64,000 nucleotides of DNA, taken from NCBI RefSeq assembly GCF_018139145.2, contig NC_059500.1:32531437-32595436 (forward strand). The letters are read 5' to 3'. Source of the stretch: Gymnogyps californianus. Lineage: Eukaryota > Chordata > Aves > Accipitriformes > Cathartidae. This document shows, piece by piece, positions 10,028-24,600 of this stretch. The position numbers and the translations under genes are program-made. Numbering within the stretch: the stretch's first letter is position 1; each line of letters starts with the position of its first letter. A model generated the notes under the pieces. It searched no databases. It saw nothing but the letters and a program-made list of their open reading frames with translations, and was not told the origin of the DNA.

Positions 10028-12531
10028 TAGCTGTTCAGACATTTTTATTTGTGAGAACAGATTTTGGTTTTGTTCCTTGTAGGAAAAAGACTGTAATCTG
10101 GAATAAAACTCAAACCCTAAAACAGAGGAACACAAAGTAGACATTCGAAATGAGTAGCTTGATTGAGTGAAGTGGACATGAAACAAGCCTTAATTTTCTC
10201 CTTCAAAATAGGTTGTACCTGCTGATCACATTACAAATTTGTTACGAATCTGTGACAAATATGGTGACTGTGAATGAAAGAAGCAGCTTTGAGACATCAT
10301 CTTTGAGTGATTAGTACAAGTGCATAAATATATTAATAGGTAGGCAGTGTGTTAAAAAGTAGGCATTTGAAAACATAACAGGCTTTTAACATGATTCAGG
10401 GGGTTTATTTGCCCTAGTGGGTGCAGGACACTTAACTGGAGTTACCTGAAGTATCTAATACTTTAAAGTTCAGGAAAAACTGCTTGATGGCTTAGCCGTG
10501 GCCTAAGGAGGCTGTTCAGTTGTAAGGTGGGTGACTTCCAGCCTTAAATAATAATTGGGGAGGAATTCACAAATTAGATTTTTAGTTTTCAAGGAAATAC
10601 TCTTTTAAAATAAATGTAAATCCAGGGATAGAGCAAACTTTTGTAAAGTGCATGAGAATGATGATGCTATCAGCAAATCATTGTTGAAATGAGTAGTGGT
10701 TTGACCCTCCCTGAAGACTTACGGATGGCAGTGAGCTGCTGTTAGTTTTGCTGTGGAAAAGCAACTGGCTGCCTGGAGACTGATTCTAAAGGTTTTGGCA
10801 GGTACTGGGATGGCATGTATAATAAGAATACCAAGAGCATCCTTCTTCCATCTGCTGAGGAAAAGAAGAGTTAGCTTCCTATTTTGGTGTAGTCCCACAG
10901 AGGGAAATCATACGTTGTGTTCTGTATCCTTGTGTGGCTAGTAATTTAATCACCTACATCAGGTGTAAGCTTAGAGAAGAGGTTTGATTCCGCAGGCCTC
11001 CTTTGCTGGGTCATGAAGCCTGGTAAAACAAACACTTCTTTTTACGTATACTGCTGAAAAGATGCAGCTCCATTGTGAGTGTTAAAGTTTGGTTCATCCC
11101 TTTTGGACCAAACATCCAAACTGAAAGGATTAGCCTGGTAAAGAGGTTGATGCAGAAACACAGAAATAAAATCTGAAAGGAAGAGGGAGAAGAAGCAAGG
11201 GGACCAATGAAGGAGAAGAAGAAAGATAACGCAAAGCTTTAAGACATCATTAACAGAAGAATGAAGTGAAGCCAGGAAGCATGACCGGCATGTGAAGTGG
11301 ATGACAGATTTTAATTATGCTGAGAATCACAAAGCTCAACTTCTCAGTAAATATTTACCATTTAGCACCTGAAAATACTGATTCAGTGTATTTACTACTC
11401 AAGCAACCCTAATAGTGAGCTACAACTTTAAAAATTAACAAAAAATGGTAATACTACAGCTACCTGTGGCACAAGTAGTTGCCAGTCTGATTAAGCTGTT
11501 GTGATAAAATGTGATAAACACATTTTCATGTACTTAGCTCATTAATTAGCTAGATATATGCATTTCAATTGTAGTGTTTCATGAAAAAAGCTTATGAATA
11601 TTCAGGGAAAAAAACTTTAGAAGATGGAGTGAGTTTGTAGTAATAAGTTCATAACAGATTGGTTGTCTTTGTTTTACATATATTGGGAGTATCTGTCAGG
11701 AAGCAAGAAGAATGAATGTTTGTGTACAGGCAGTTTGTCTTAAAACATGATTTCAGATGTATCAGTACAGAAATGCTTCTACAGGAACATCCTTTATCTT
11801 CTCAGGATAGTGTTATGCAGTCTTTCTTCAGAATACGGGCATTCTGATACATGACAACTAGCACAGTGTCATTTGAGCTATTGTATGTGGTGCTCTGAAA
11901 GTGTGGACTATATGTCAGTGGTCTGCATAAGCAAGTAAATAAGGCAAAATGCTTTCATGTGTAGGCTTAAAATTGCTATGCAAAGCTCCAAAAATTATGG
12001 GGGAGGGGAAAGAGTTGAAAACTACTTACATAAAATGAACAACTGGACAGTTTGCACAAGTCTCTGCATATCAAGGCTTCAAGTCATTCCAGTGAGTTAA
12101 ATCAAATGTCATGGTGACCTTAGCAAAAAAAGGGCATTCCCTGAAGAGTCATTATGATGAAGAAAGCCGTCAGCTGTGTATAGCATGTGTGCCCCCTGCA
12201 TTCAGAGAAAGAACAGGGAGGGGAAATGGGTCAGTAGATAAAAACATTTTTTGCCCAAATTTCTCAATTTTTCACTGTGTTGTAAACTCATACTTGAAGA
12301 CTTCTCATGTAGAAACTACTTATCTAGTTTGATTAAGCACAAGAGATTATTTGGGAAGGGAACACGTTGCTCTGCAAGTGGTTGCAGTGACATCTTTGCG
12401 ACTGATGTACTTGACAATCAAGATATGACTGAAAACTACTTTTTAGTATTTAAAACTTAGAACAAAGTGTACTTAATTAGGTTTGTATTGTGAAACTTCT
12501 TTTTTTCATTAAGACTGTTTCTGTGCTTTAG
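10028..12531. other. End of RAD23B intron 1 (no gene seen)
   Basis: AT-rich non-coding sequence leading to the exon 2 acceptor. It has a purine-rich patch at about 11160-11240. No exon, RNA gene or recognisable repeat was identified. Confidence 0.6.
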
Positions 12532-12613
12532 GTGAAGGCACTGAAAGAGAAGATTGAATCAGAAAGGGGGAAAGATGCTTTTCCAGTAGCTGGCCAAAAA
12601 CTAATTTATGCAG
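12532..12613 (+). CDS. RAD23B: RAD23B exon 2 (Ubl domain, part)
   Basis: The acceptor TGCTTTAG precedes GTGAAGGCACTG and the donor follows TATGCAG|GTAATG. The exon has 82 nt, starting in phase 0 and ending one base into a Gly codon. It encodes [15 protein letters not shown] and then [12 protein letters not shown], the ubiquitin-like fold's first helix and following strands. The family has this segment immediately after about 22 residues from exon 1, which were searched for upstream and not found. Reading past the donor quickly meets a stop, supporting the splice. Confidence 0.96.
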
Positions 12614-15600
12614 GTAATGGATATTCTGAAGATACTGTATCTGAATCTACCTTATTTTTTATGTTCTTCTTTGACTTTGGTGTGAATGTTAAGTCTTCTA
12701 AAGATTATAAGTACTGAAATGCAAACAGGTTAAAAAAAAAAAAACCCACAGAACCAACAACAAACCTTATTGTCAAAGGGAACTCTTAATTTTGAATCAG
12801 AATTTTTCAGGTTTTAATACATATATGTCTGTTGTTATTTTTGCTCTTATAGGATGATATGCTAACAGCTTTAGTTGTGAGTGGGGTATGCTAGGTGAAG
12901 TAGAAATAGTTTTTGTTCCAAGAAGTCAGAATTTAAGAAGATCATATCTCATGTTCTGGGTTACCTCGTCTTTTGTTCAGTTTATGCTGTGTGTAGCTGA
13001 AGCGTTCTTGTATATACCTCAGAGAATTAAAAATCAGACTATTTCTTTTGTATTAACAGAAGAAACCCACTGCCAAATCCTTGCTCTACAAAGGTACTTT
13101 CAATACTTTTAAGCTCTGTCATTAGAAACACCTATTATGTGCTAGCAAAAAGCAGGCTAATGTCAGATAAAGACATGAAGTTACTTTATTTGAGCTAACA
13201 TAGTTTGAAAATTTTTTGGCAATATTTTTTTACTGTTTTCTACCTGGCTGGTGCATTCTGGCAGCGATACACAGATCCAGTTTTTTGTTCTCCTTTCGTG
13301 TCAGAACTTTAAAAGTTCTATTCCAATACCCTCTCTAGTGCTTTTTTCCTCTCAAATTGTGCTTGACAGAAACTTTAGTGTCTTTTTACTTCCTCAATGT
13401 ACTGCTTTGTAAACAGTATTGGTTTTCCACTTGAATAAGCTAAAGCCACTGATCACAGCAGAAAGATGCTAATGGAAGAGAAGTTGGGAGTCTTTTTGTG
13501 TTGTACGGACTCCTCAGGACTGTATTTCTTAGCAAGTGTTATGTCCCTTGTACTTCAGTGAAGGGAATGCACATCAAGAACATGAAGGTAAAAGTCTGAT
13601 GTATAATAAAGAAATATGCGCAAGGCAGAAGACCTTGTGCAGTATGTATAATTGCATGACACTCTTAATGTTATGTTTCTGTGATTAAAAAAATCAAGGG
13701 TTATGTAAGATCATATGATGTGATGAGTATTTTCAGAAGCCAGAATGTATCTGCAGCATTGTATACTCCTCACAAGCAGTAGGAAATGTAGGAAATAAGA
13801 TTTAGAATAGAAGACCATCCAAAGATTGAGTGTATTTTTTTCTTGGACAAGAGATACAACAAGGGTGTATTGATGACATTTTTACTTTGATTAAAATAAG
13901 CTTTAGAACTTTCATAGTTCGGTAAAGCAGAGTGATATCCCAACTGAACCTGATTAAAAGTATACCATTTGTTATTAAAAATGCTTGCAATTTTTTTCTA
14001 AAAAATGTTATGCTAATTAGCAGTGAGGTAGATCTGTTGTGTTGTCATCTGTATTTGGGTGAAATCTAGAAACCCTGAGAGTGGTGTGTCCTGAGAAGAT
14101 AGGATGTCTGCATATATACATTGTGCAAGGTCCTTCCCCAAAGTGCCTATAAACCAGAAAATTGTAAGTAAACCTGTGTAGGTTCTGAGTCAGATGCTGC
14201 ACCATCTGCTACAGGTACTACTACTACTACAGTACATATGATACGTTCTTGAGTATTTGACCTGCAAGACTGGTGGAACCAGTAGAGAGTAGGACAGTGC
14301 CACCTCATTTGTATTCCAACTGCCATAATGCGTATGCATTGCTTGAGTTCCTTGCAATTATCAGGATAAGGATGTGTCCTACTAGTTACAGTTCAGTGGT
14401 GTATTCCACTAGCACTGAGAATGGTTATGAAAATGTGTATTTTCCTCTCGAAATAGGGAAGCGATCCTTGGCACATCTTCAGAAAATGAATCAATGAAAA
14501 TTGTAAAATATTTCCTGAAAATTCTGTAGTAGAAGTAGGTGCTATAAAACTCACTGAAATACAAACTTAATTTTCTGATTTGTGGTACTGCCTCTAAATC
14601 AGCTTATCCTAAAAAAAAGTCTATGTGGTTTAATGTATTTCTGAGTTCTTGTAGACGTGAGGCAAGTCTACTTTGCCACAGTACCATCTCTGCTTATGAA
14701 ACATCAAAAGTGGTACTATAACAAACAAATGTTTCTGGTTTTGTCTGATCTTTTTTTTTTTTTCCATCCTTCTGTCAAGGTAGCAGGATGTGGAATGGTT
14801 CTAGCTTTTTCTAACGGTTTAGCCTTCTCTTAAGAACAAATTGTTAAAGGTGCAAAGTCACAAACTTATCTAATGCAGATAAACTTAGTCTGTGGCAGGG
14901 AACTGTAGATAGTTTACTACATCTGAAGGACAAACAGAAGATAAGCAGGAAGGAATTTTCTTACTGTGTCTAGAGTGTGTAAGCAGGCATAAGTTATTCA
15001 GTTAAGCTTATTGTATGCTAAAGCCTTTCCTCTACATTACTTGTATCTGTGTTAAAGGCCCAATAAATCTTTCTCTACGTTTAACACTTCTGTTTTAAAT
15101 GATTTGAAGCATCTTCAGCGCTTATGGTGACAGCCTTCAAGCTAGCTAGTACCGTGAACATCGTAAGAGGAAAATTACTTGTAGCTCTACTGCCACAGCT
15201 TAATAGCCAAAACACTTTTTGTAGGGTTATTAATGTTTATAAATCTGCATAAGAAGTGTTTTTATGTTTTTTTTGAAACTGTGTTTATATGAGGGAATGC
15301 CAAGATCATCTAACGATCTGTTAAATAACAACTTAATTTGTGTCCGTTTAATTTGCCAGGTAAAATCCTTAATGATGATACTGCTCTTAAAGAATACAAA
15401 ATAGATGAGAAGAACTTTGTGGTGGTTATGGTGACAAAAGTGAGTAGTCCTTATTTTTGAAAAGCAAATTGCATTCATTTCACTCTTTTTTTCATTTTGA
15501 TGAGTGATTGTGTATGCCTGTCCTTAAAACCAGTGAAATTTGATCATGTGAAAGTTTTGGTCAACAGTAAAATCAAATGCTTGTCCGAATACATACAGGA

Positions 15601-18600
15601 TACTGCTTCACAGTCCTACGCTGATTGTTGTCACTGTTCTGTGCTGAATGTTTACATCAAGGAAAAAATTTGCCAGTGGCTGATTTTACTGTTTCTTCTT
15701 TCTTGTCTCTCTATGTTGTTTTTCCAGTGATATTATTAAAAGGAAGAAGGGAACCTAGATAGTTTATCACTAAATCCTCTGTACAGAACTCTTCCAGTCT
15801 TGCCATGTTGCTTTTCAAAACTTATGGCTGTTTCTTTTGTCAAGCCTAACAACTTAAACCAGTACAGAAAGGATACATATGCTAATCAACGAACCTGTGA
15901 GTTTTGAATGACTGCAATGGCAAATTAAAGAGAATGACTGTGACATGTATTTGAAGTATCTCTTAACCGGTCGCCATATTGCTTCCAGGAATCAAGCCAC
16001 TGATTTTCTAGGCATTCCAGACCCTTGGGATCTGAATAAAACTGGCTTCATCTCTGTCTTGAGATAGGAAGTTGATTTTGGAGTTAGAGGTCCTCCTTCT
16101 GACAAAGAAAACCTATATTCAGTTGCCCTTCGCTTCTATCTGGTATTGGCTCATTAGGTTCTCTGTTTGAACGTAACTGTTATTGCTGTGTTCCTGAACA
16201 AACAAGAGTTATAGTCTGTGGTTTGCCTGGAGAAGAGGCATTTATCAGTACAAGAAAACAGGTGCAGATGGGATTTCAGAGTACAGCTTTCATTTTGTTT
16301 ATAGCAGAAGAAACACAGAGCTCCATGAAGAACTGCTAAATGCAATACCTTCTTGTATTAAAGGACCTGTGTTTCAGAGTTGGGCATTTCTTCAGTGTTA
16401 CGGTCTTTTTGCTGAGTCTTTAAGCTCAGTTTCCCTTTCCTTGATTCTTTTCTGGATAGGACATGCCCTGTCACATAAGCACAACTGCTAACTTTGTCTG
16501 ATGCTCAGATGTGTTTCAGTGTTTTTCTTTGAATGCTTCTTATAATGTTCTTTATTGTGCCCATTATGTTGGAAGCTATTAATTCTCAACCTCTCCTTTC
16601 CTTTCAGACAAAAGGAGGAAATATATTTTTCTTAGTTTACGCAAACATTGTCTGAAAGTGATTCACCTTGAATAAGTAGTTGTGTTTTGTTAAAGTTCAG
16701 CTCTTTCTCTTGGTAAAGCAGAGATGAGGGTCAGCCTTGTCAATCCTTAAGGATATTCGTAAGTAAGGGACTACAGTGATACAGCTTCCATACCTTAGCT
16801 GGAAGTTACATGCATTCTGAAAAGTGTAATTTCTATGTAATGGGATTAATACTGCATCTAAGCAAAATTCATGTTTCTGGTAGAGATGTGAAGATTAAAT
16901 CACAATTATATGCAAGTATTACCCACTCTAAATTTGTTGCTGTAGATTTGGTAGTCCTTGATGCTGCTGGGTTTTTGGTGCTCACTACAGAACTCAAGTA
17001 TGTGAAATGTTGTTTATGTAGTGCTTTCAATGTAAAGAGTGCGTAAGTAAAACTTGTTGCAGGTTAAGTTTAAATTTTTTAGCATCTCATTTTCCAGCAA
17101 ACAGCATTCATAATGAAATGTGATTTCTGTCTTTATCACTTTTTTCCAAATTTGAGTGGTGAGAAAACCTTATGCCTGTTATGCTTGTCAAATGTCTTTT
17201 GACAACTGTTTTAGTTTCTTCTGAAAAACATGCTTTTGTAAAACACAAGATTGTTTTCATGTTTAGAGTATTGCAGTCTATAAATATTTAGATCTTATCT
17301 TTGCATTTGACTTCATATTCAAATAGTGTGACTGCCTGGGTGTCTAAATGTGACACTATCAGTTGCCTGTTTAAACACAATAAAAGGCATTATAGATTTA
17401 ATGTCTTGCAAAGTTTTAATGTTATGCTTGATGTTGAGGCAGCAATGTCAAACACAAATCATCTTAACAGAACTTAATCAATGTGTTGACTATAGAAAGC
17501 ATGGGTTTAGGAGCTTTGTGCTGTGTCTGAATTCTGTTGTCTTCCTGTAGCCCAAAGCAGCAGCTGGAGTGACTCAGCAGTCAAATGCTACTACCGCTCT
17601 TAGCTCGACAACTGCAGCTCCCACACCGGTCACTGCACCAATCCCTGCTGCCGCCCCTGTGCCAGCTCCTGTCCCTCCACCACCAGATGCAGTTGCTTGT
17701 GAATCTGCACCTGTGAGTGCTCCTGAAGAAGAGAAGCCAGCAGAAAAACCACCTGAGGCACCAGCTGCTGTCAGCCCATCATCAACTGACAGGTATGAAT
17801 GAGCCTCCACAAATGGCTTCCCTGTCCATTTCTGTTGCTTCTAGTTTTGATTTTAAGTTGAACTCTCCGTTACAGCATTAGTCCAGTCATTTTCTCTATT
17901 CTACATAATTTTTCTTCTTTCTTAACTGTAACTTCAGTCTCTGGCTCAAGTATAACATTGTTGATGGTAAGAAGTGCCCCTCCCTGCTTACACCTCATCC
18001 TGTGGGAAGTGTGGTCTTGGGACTAAACCTATGGAGCGGAGAGTTAGATGACACAGGACTTGTGCTCCCGTTAGGCATTTCAGAGTTACTGTGGCACAAG
18101 TTTCTTTTCAGACTGAGGATATTTACCTGCGTGGGGATCTACTGTTCACAAAGCTCTTAAAGACTTCAGAGGGATGTGTCCTGTCCTGTTCATAGACCTC
18201 TGATTGTGTTTTGAATCATGTTGGTTAGATTTGAACCTGAAGTTCTTTATTGCTGTAAGAGTCTCTTAATTTCTGGAAAGAGCTTTTTCTTCCAAAATGT
18301 AGGATATAGTATTGCTCTTAATCTTGTAATGTCTTAAAGCTACAAGCTTATTTGTTCTGAATGCTCCTTGGCCCATCTGCAGATAGTTGTGGGAGTTGGG
18401 ATAGCTTTTAACCTCCATTCTCTACATTTAAGAAAATCAAACAGAAGTTAGAGGTTTCATCCCGGTTGTATACTGTGGCCTTTTTTTGCTCACTTTAAGT
18501 TGCTTAAGTATTGCATGGAATAAAAATGTTGTTAACTGTAATTTAATGGCGCTTGAAGTGCTGCATAGCATCAAGTCTTCATTTTTCATACACTGGTTTT

Positions 18601-21600
18601 CAATTATTTGTGTGTTATTTATGTGACTCCTGGTGCACAAGACATCAGTTTTTGAAGTGGTTGTATTTAAACACCATCAGATATTGATCTGATGATACGG
18701 AAACAAAACTTGCAATTACCTAATATTTTGAAAATGTCATCACAAATTTCTTGCACTAAATGCCCTAATTGATGATTTAATTTTGCAATGCTGAGAAATG
18801 GACATCTTTTTAAAACTGAATACAAATGAAGCTTCATTTATCAGTCGAATAAGTTAGAATTTTTTTACTGTTAATGGCTGGTGTTTTTTGCTGCTCAGTT
18901 TGTCCAGTAGGTTCAAAGATTAGATTAAATCTTTGATACTGAAACAGTGCTTTCCAGGTTTTCTATGTACAGATTGCAGCGTTGTAAAACTGCAGTAAGG
19001 GAGCCTTAGTGTACATACTTAACAGGAAGCAAGAAAATAATTTAACAAATACATTGTACTTACCACCTGCCTTGATTTCAGTGAGTACTGCTTGTTTCTG
19101 ATTTGCTTTAGAAGTTAAATTACTAAGGCTGGTGAAGATTTATTGAGCCATGGCCAGGCAAGCTGGTGTCCTGTTTCACCTTTGATCTTTTTTAGTTGTA
19201 AATCTTACTAGTGATAGTTACTAGTGAAGCATTCTGGCTGGAACAAATTTTTTCTTACATAAAAAAACGCATCTCTGTAAATGCCTTGTTAGATTTTTAG
19301 TGGCATCTTCTGAAAACTGATTCAGATTAATCTGATGATCTTTCATTTGCTGATAGGAGTTGACGACTCTGGTAGCCTGATAGATGCGAGGCTGCTGCAG
19401 CTCCATGTCCCCAGGTCTATCAAGTATAAAGATTGAACATGTATTCCCAGTACATACACACAATATGTATATACCTATATATATGGCTGGCTGCATAGGT
19501 CAACACAGGCAGGAAAGAAACAGCACTCAAGCAACCATGCAACACCAGCAGTCGCATCCTGTTCCTCTCTGGCTACTCAGGGCAGAGCCCACTAGTGGAA
19601 AATACATATGTACAAACATACAAATGAACAATACGAATTTCTCCAGTTGCTGGCCTTAGACAGTCTATTCCGATAGCTGGTCCCTAGATCCCAGTGTCGC
19701 AAGTTTTTGGTACCCGGGCATGTGACTGCCTGAGCCCTGCAACCCTGCTCCAGTTGCTGGTACTCAGATTCCCTTTGCATGCATACGCATATGTGCACAC
19801 AGAGAGGATCCGTCCAGGAACCGGCTGTACACATGCACTGAACCTGGTAGCTAGTCCCTGGATCCCCTGATCTCCCAGTTGCCTCATTCATGGACACAGG
19901 AACAGGTCTCTCCACTAGCTGGTTGAGGCCTATGACCTTACCAGTAGCTGACCCCCAGAAGTTAGTGTCTTTCCAGCAGCTCCTCTCTCAGACCCTCCAA
20001 TCTCGCCAGCAGCTGACTGTCACTTACAGCGATTCAATACCCAGCTCTCAAGCGTCTTACCTTACCCTACCCTACTGTAGTCAAGCTTGATGCTTGCTGG
20101 TGATTACACATACGCCAGCTTATGCATCCACTCAGAATATGCATGCACTGTAGTCTCTTCAGTTGCTGACACCCCAGGCACATGAACCCCTGTGGTCCCT
20201 TCTCCAGTTGCTGGCACTGAGGCTTTGACAGTATCTCGTCTCTGCAGTTGCTGGCTCCACAGACGTGTGGATCCCTGTGACTCATGGTTCCCTGTCCAGT
20301 TGTGGGCACTTAGACTTCCATACACACACATGCATGTAGAAAAGACAGACCCCCCAGCATGAAAAATAGTTAAAAATGGAATTTAATTAGAAGGCAGGAT
20401 GGACTGGTGATCAGGTGCAGGGCATGGCCAGGCAAGTGCTGTTTACATGTGGCTGGCCCTTCTTCTCCTCTTTTCGCTCTCTTTGCCCATGCTTTTCATC
20501 TGCAGGGTGCCTTGATGCTTCCCTTTCCCTGCCTTTGGTTCTTCCCTTAGATATCCTGTAACAAGTCTTGCACAATCCCAAAATGCTTTTTCCTGGCGCC
20601 CCATGGTGAGTTGCACCACCTTCTAGGCAATAATGCCCTTGATCTGTAAGGAGACCTGGAGAGCCTCTCTCATTGATCCATCAGGGGTGTCACCCTGAAA
20701 CCAAGGGGGCTGATGCTTTAAGTTGCAGTCCTGGGAGGAGCTAGGAAAGGGGCACCCTTGGCTCTGACTGAGTTAACTGGGGTTCCTCTGCCTGGTGGTG
20801 TGCCTCTGTGTTCCTTGGTGTTCGTGGAGGTGAGCCTTTAATCCTGTAATTTAACAGCTTTGATAACTTGAGATGGAGTAATTGCAAATGTTAGCAGTTT
20901 ATATTCCTGGGAAAGTAGGATACTGACATTTTAATTAGTGCTTGCCACTGACCTCCTTGTTTCCTCATTGAGGTCAAACTGGTGACTGTGGGGAAGCAGT
21001 TAGTGAGACTGCTGTGTGCTTTTGAAAATCCACCTTGTTCTCCCACCCTTTAAAGAATTCAAGCAAGCAGATGGCTAATCCCTGAGCAGATGGGCAAGAG
21101 CCAAACTGTTGGGGGGTAGGGGGGAAGGTTGGCCTTGTGTTAAAAATAGTAGCATTGTAAGTTTGTAAAATCTGGTCTCACTATAAGACCAAAAGAGAGC
21201 TCTTTGGAAAGCTTTGTTGGTTTTTTAGAAACAAAAGGGGCTATTAGAGTTACAGCTGCTGCTGCTTTTTTTGAAAAACAGGAAGTTTTCCAAAGTTTTG
21301 TAATTACCATTGCACTTGTCTTCATCTTACAGTACAACAGGTGATACATCTCGATCAAATCTTTTTGAGGATGCTATAAGTGCACTTGGTAAGTGGAGTG
21401 TTTTTTTAATGTAGACATTATTTTGGTGCAGCAGAAACAAATGACGGATTAGCAGATATTGACATTCTCTTCTGTATCTGTCATTGTTAAAGTTATAATC
21501 AAAGTACTCTTCTCCAAGACCTGAAGTTGGTATCTTAGAACCAGCATCAAGAACTTCTTTACTGAAGAATATTTCACTTCATATATTTTTATTGTGTAAA

Positions 21601-24600
21601 AGGAAGATCTTTATCATTCCTGTTTTTTCCCCCGTTTGCCTTAATTTCTCTTCTAACTACTCAGTTTGAAGTCGCTTGAATAGAAGACTGGATGTAAATA
21701 TGTATACGCTTTTCTTTTCACCTTTGCTTCCCAGTGCGCAGGTCTGATAAAATGGGTGCCTTTATTATTCACTTGTTCCAGCTTTGACAGTACTGTCTTT
21801 TGACACATTTAGATCAGATAAATTCACCAAATCTGCTGCTATCTGGGTTGAGGAATGAATGCCTCCATATACTTATTTAACTTTTCTTTTGACAGTTTAC
21901 ATGTCTTTGTTTCTCAGTGGAATAAACAGGGTAAAAACAATAGGAAGTTCTGCCCCTCATTTATGCTGATTCTGGTAGCTGGGAAATTACTAGGCAAACC
22001 CATAACTCCTTACTCCTACTTAAATTTTATGGAGACAATTTGTTTTTCTAGAGTGTAGCAAATTAAGGCACAGAAATAAGGAGGAGGTGGGGTTTTTATT
22101 TTGTCTTATCTCTGTAAACATTAAGCTGCAACTTGGTACAAAAAATTTAAAGAGTTTCACTTACATTTTTGTGTAGGGGTATGTGGATATATTGGAGGCA
22201 GGTGTTGCGATTAAGCAGCCCACAGTGATTTAGGAACTGTAGTAATGTTTTATGTGTATTGGTGGTAGCCACCAGGTTTAGTCTGTCTAACTGCAGCTTA
22301 GGTCTTATGTTATGACATAATGTTTTAGGCTGAAGAAATGTATAAGCTGAAATAGCTGATAGATACTGTAGGAGACAACCAGTCGAGTCCTGTTACATTT
22401 TTAAAGTGACTGCTGCTACCAAAGGTGCTGCAGGCTTCATTAACCATTCATTATACCTTAGTGGCTGAGATGTGGTCATCACAAATACTCTTGTTAACAA
22501 TAATGACCAACAAGTTGAAATGAGCTGGTGGTCTTGATTCAGTTATCTTCAGAATGGAAAAAAATAATCTCCTTTCAATGTAGCAGGAGAGCATCACCTC
22601 ACTATCCATTTTGTATGAAAGTTCTTTGATTGGTATCTGATACAGTAAACCCACGTGTCCCTAATGGTTTGGAAATAACAAGCATTGAGTGCAATTTCCT
22701 GGGTAAGCATACTGCAAGGGCTATATGCCAGAAGATTTTCAAAGGCAATAGGCATGAACTCTGTGGTTCTTTTTCTTTAGAAACTGTCTGAAAAGGAATT
22801 TGCTTGCACAAATTCATGTAGTATGTTTTTACGTAGGATCCTAGGCATGTTCTTACTATGGCTTCTCAATTACATTGTCTGAAGATAACTGACTTCACTT
22901 TAAAAACAGGGATTGGTTTCTCCTGACTTGCTTTTGTTTTCAGTTAGATATGCTGACTGAAAACCAATGTGGCTTTGTGTGCTACATGAAGATCTGCATG
23001 TCTTGCAGTTCCTGAGCAACCATATCTTTCACTGGAGCAGCCCAAGCTTTCTTTATGGCATGGTACAAGAATTATTGTGGGAAGTGTGATGAACTGGATT
23101 TGAAAGTTAACCCAGCTTTGAAATGTTACTTGAAAGAGAAAAGCAAGGAGCAGAATCAGTTCAGCATTGGCCTCACAAGCATTCCTGGTAGCACTCTCTA
23201 GAGATAGGCCTGACTCTATATCGTGACATTGCTGGTGTGCAATTCCTGAATTATTATTCTTGGTCTTACTTTTGCACGACTTGTGTAAGTAGACTGTATA
23301 CGGAGTACATGTGCCTAAATTCGCAGTAATTCAGTTTCCTTCTTTGCCTTTAGTTACGGCTTATGTAGCAGTCTGTCCAGAGCAAGTCGATCTTCTTGCA
23401 TCTCTTTTTTCTGTACCGAATCTCTCATGCTATTCTAGTCTCTACCTAGCTGTATTGAAAGAGCACTACACAAAAGTTTAAGTAGTGACTAATTAGATCA
23501 AAAGGTGTTCTGTCTGCTGTTCAGCTTGACTAGTTTGTTAGCAGTAGTAAGGGTAAACTAGTGCTGTGTAAGAAGGAACATGAGCAGTTAAGTTTAGCAA
23601 GATCACTGTGTTGGGACAATTGTTGGCTTGGCTTTTTTGCTTCTCTGAAGATATGTACAGAAATATATATCTTTAGAGCAAAGTTTAGGTGACTTTTTTT
23701 TATGTCTTTGAAAAAATGAAAGTAGATGTAAAATGATTGATCTTGTAGTTGTATATGAAGACATGAACTTACCATTCCTTAAACTCAGGTTGGCACTATT
23801 ATTTTGAAGTCTGAACAATAAATACTCAAATCAGTCAAGGGTTGTAAATCCATTATTTATCTTTATGGATAATGCACAAGTATCCTTGGGCTAGGGCTGT
23901 TTTATTATTTGTTCTTGAGTATTTTGCCCTCAGTCATACATCCACTGATTTTTTAGAAGCATTCTTTAAAAATCAAGCAATGTGATTGTGTTAATGTTGG
24001 CTTGAGTTAAACACCTTCTCCCTAAGGGAATAAAACTTGATATTTTCTTTGGTTCTTTTAATTGTGACTTACTTGTCTTAATAAAGTACCTCTAGCAGTA
24101 TTTGTTTCCTCTACTTTTTTTAATCTGGTGTTTTGTATGGTGACTGTTAATTATTTAACTCTCCTGCCACTAACTTCTAGTGTTACAGAGTCAATAGGAG
24201 GGTTCCACTGAGATCAGGAATACCTTTATCCAGGGAAGGAGATGGTATTTTAATGCCTGGGTTTCGTTTGTTGGGGTGTTTTTCCTGTTTTTGCGTGGGA
24301 AGATAAACTTTAAGATGTTGCTCAATTACAATATATAATAGACTAGTTATTTTCTTGAATTGTTAAACCTGCTGTCTGCTTTTAAGGAAGGGAAATAAAA
24401 TGGATTATGAAAAGAGATAATAATTTTCCCTACGATGCCATTAGAGTAGTGATCAGTTGTCCTTAAATTGCTCCAAGTTGGCTGCAGGTGTCGGCCAGTT
24501 TTAGTCCATTTATGCTGTAAGAGGTACGGGATTTGATGTGATGAATGTCTAGTCAAATATACATGAATTAAATGAGATAACTTGTTCTCCCGAACCCTCA

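Larger units (their letters stand above)
12614..21332. other. RAD23B introns 2-4 (exons 3 and 4 inside)
   Basis: Intron 2 is 2746 nt, intron 3 is 2111 nt and intron 4 is 3540 nt, all GT-AG. Introns 2 and 3 hold only AT-rich unique-looking sequence with short A and T tracts (12731, 14751). Intron 4 contains the repeat block at about 19380-20850. Confidence 0.7.

Noticed and set aside
1..12531. RAD23B exon 1 and promoter
   Set aside because: No GC-rich island or sequence coding for the first residues of the Ubl domain was found; it must lie upstream of the window.
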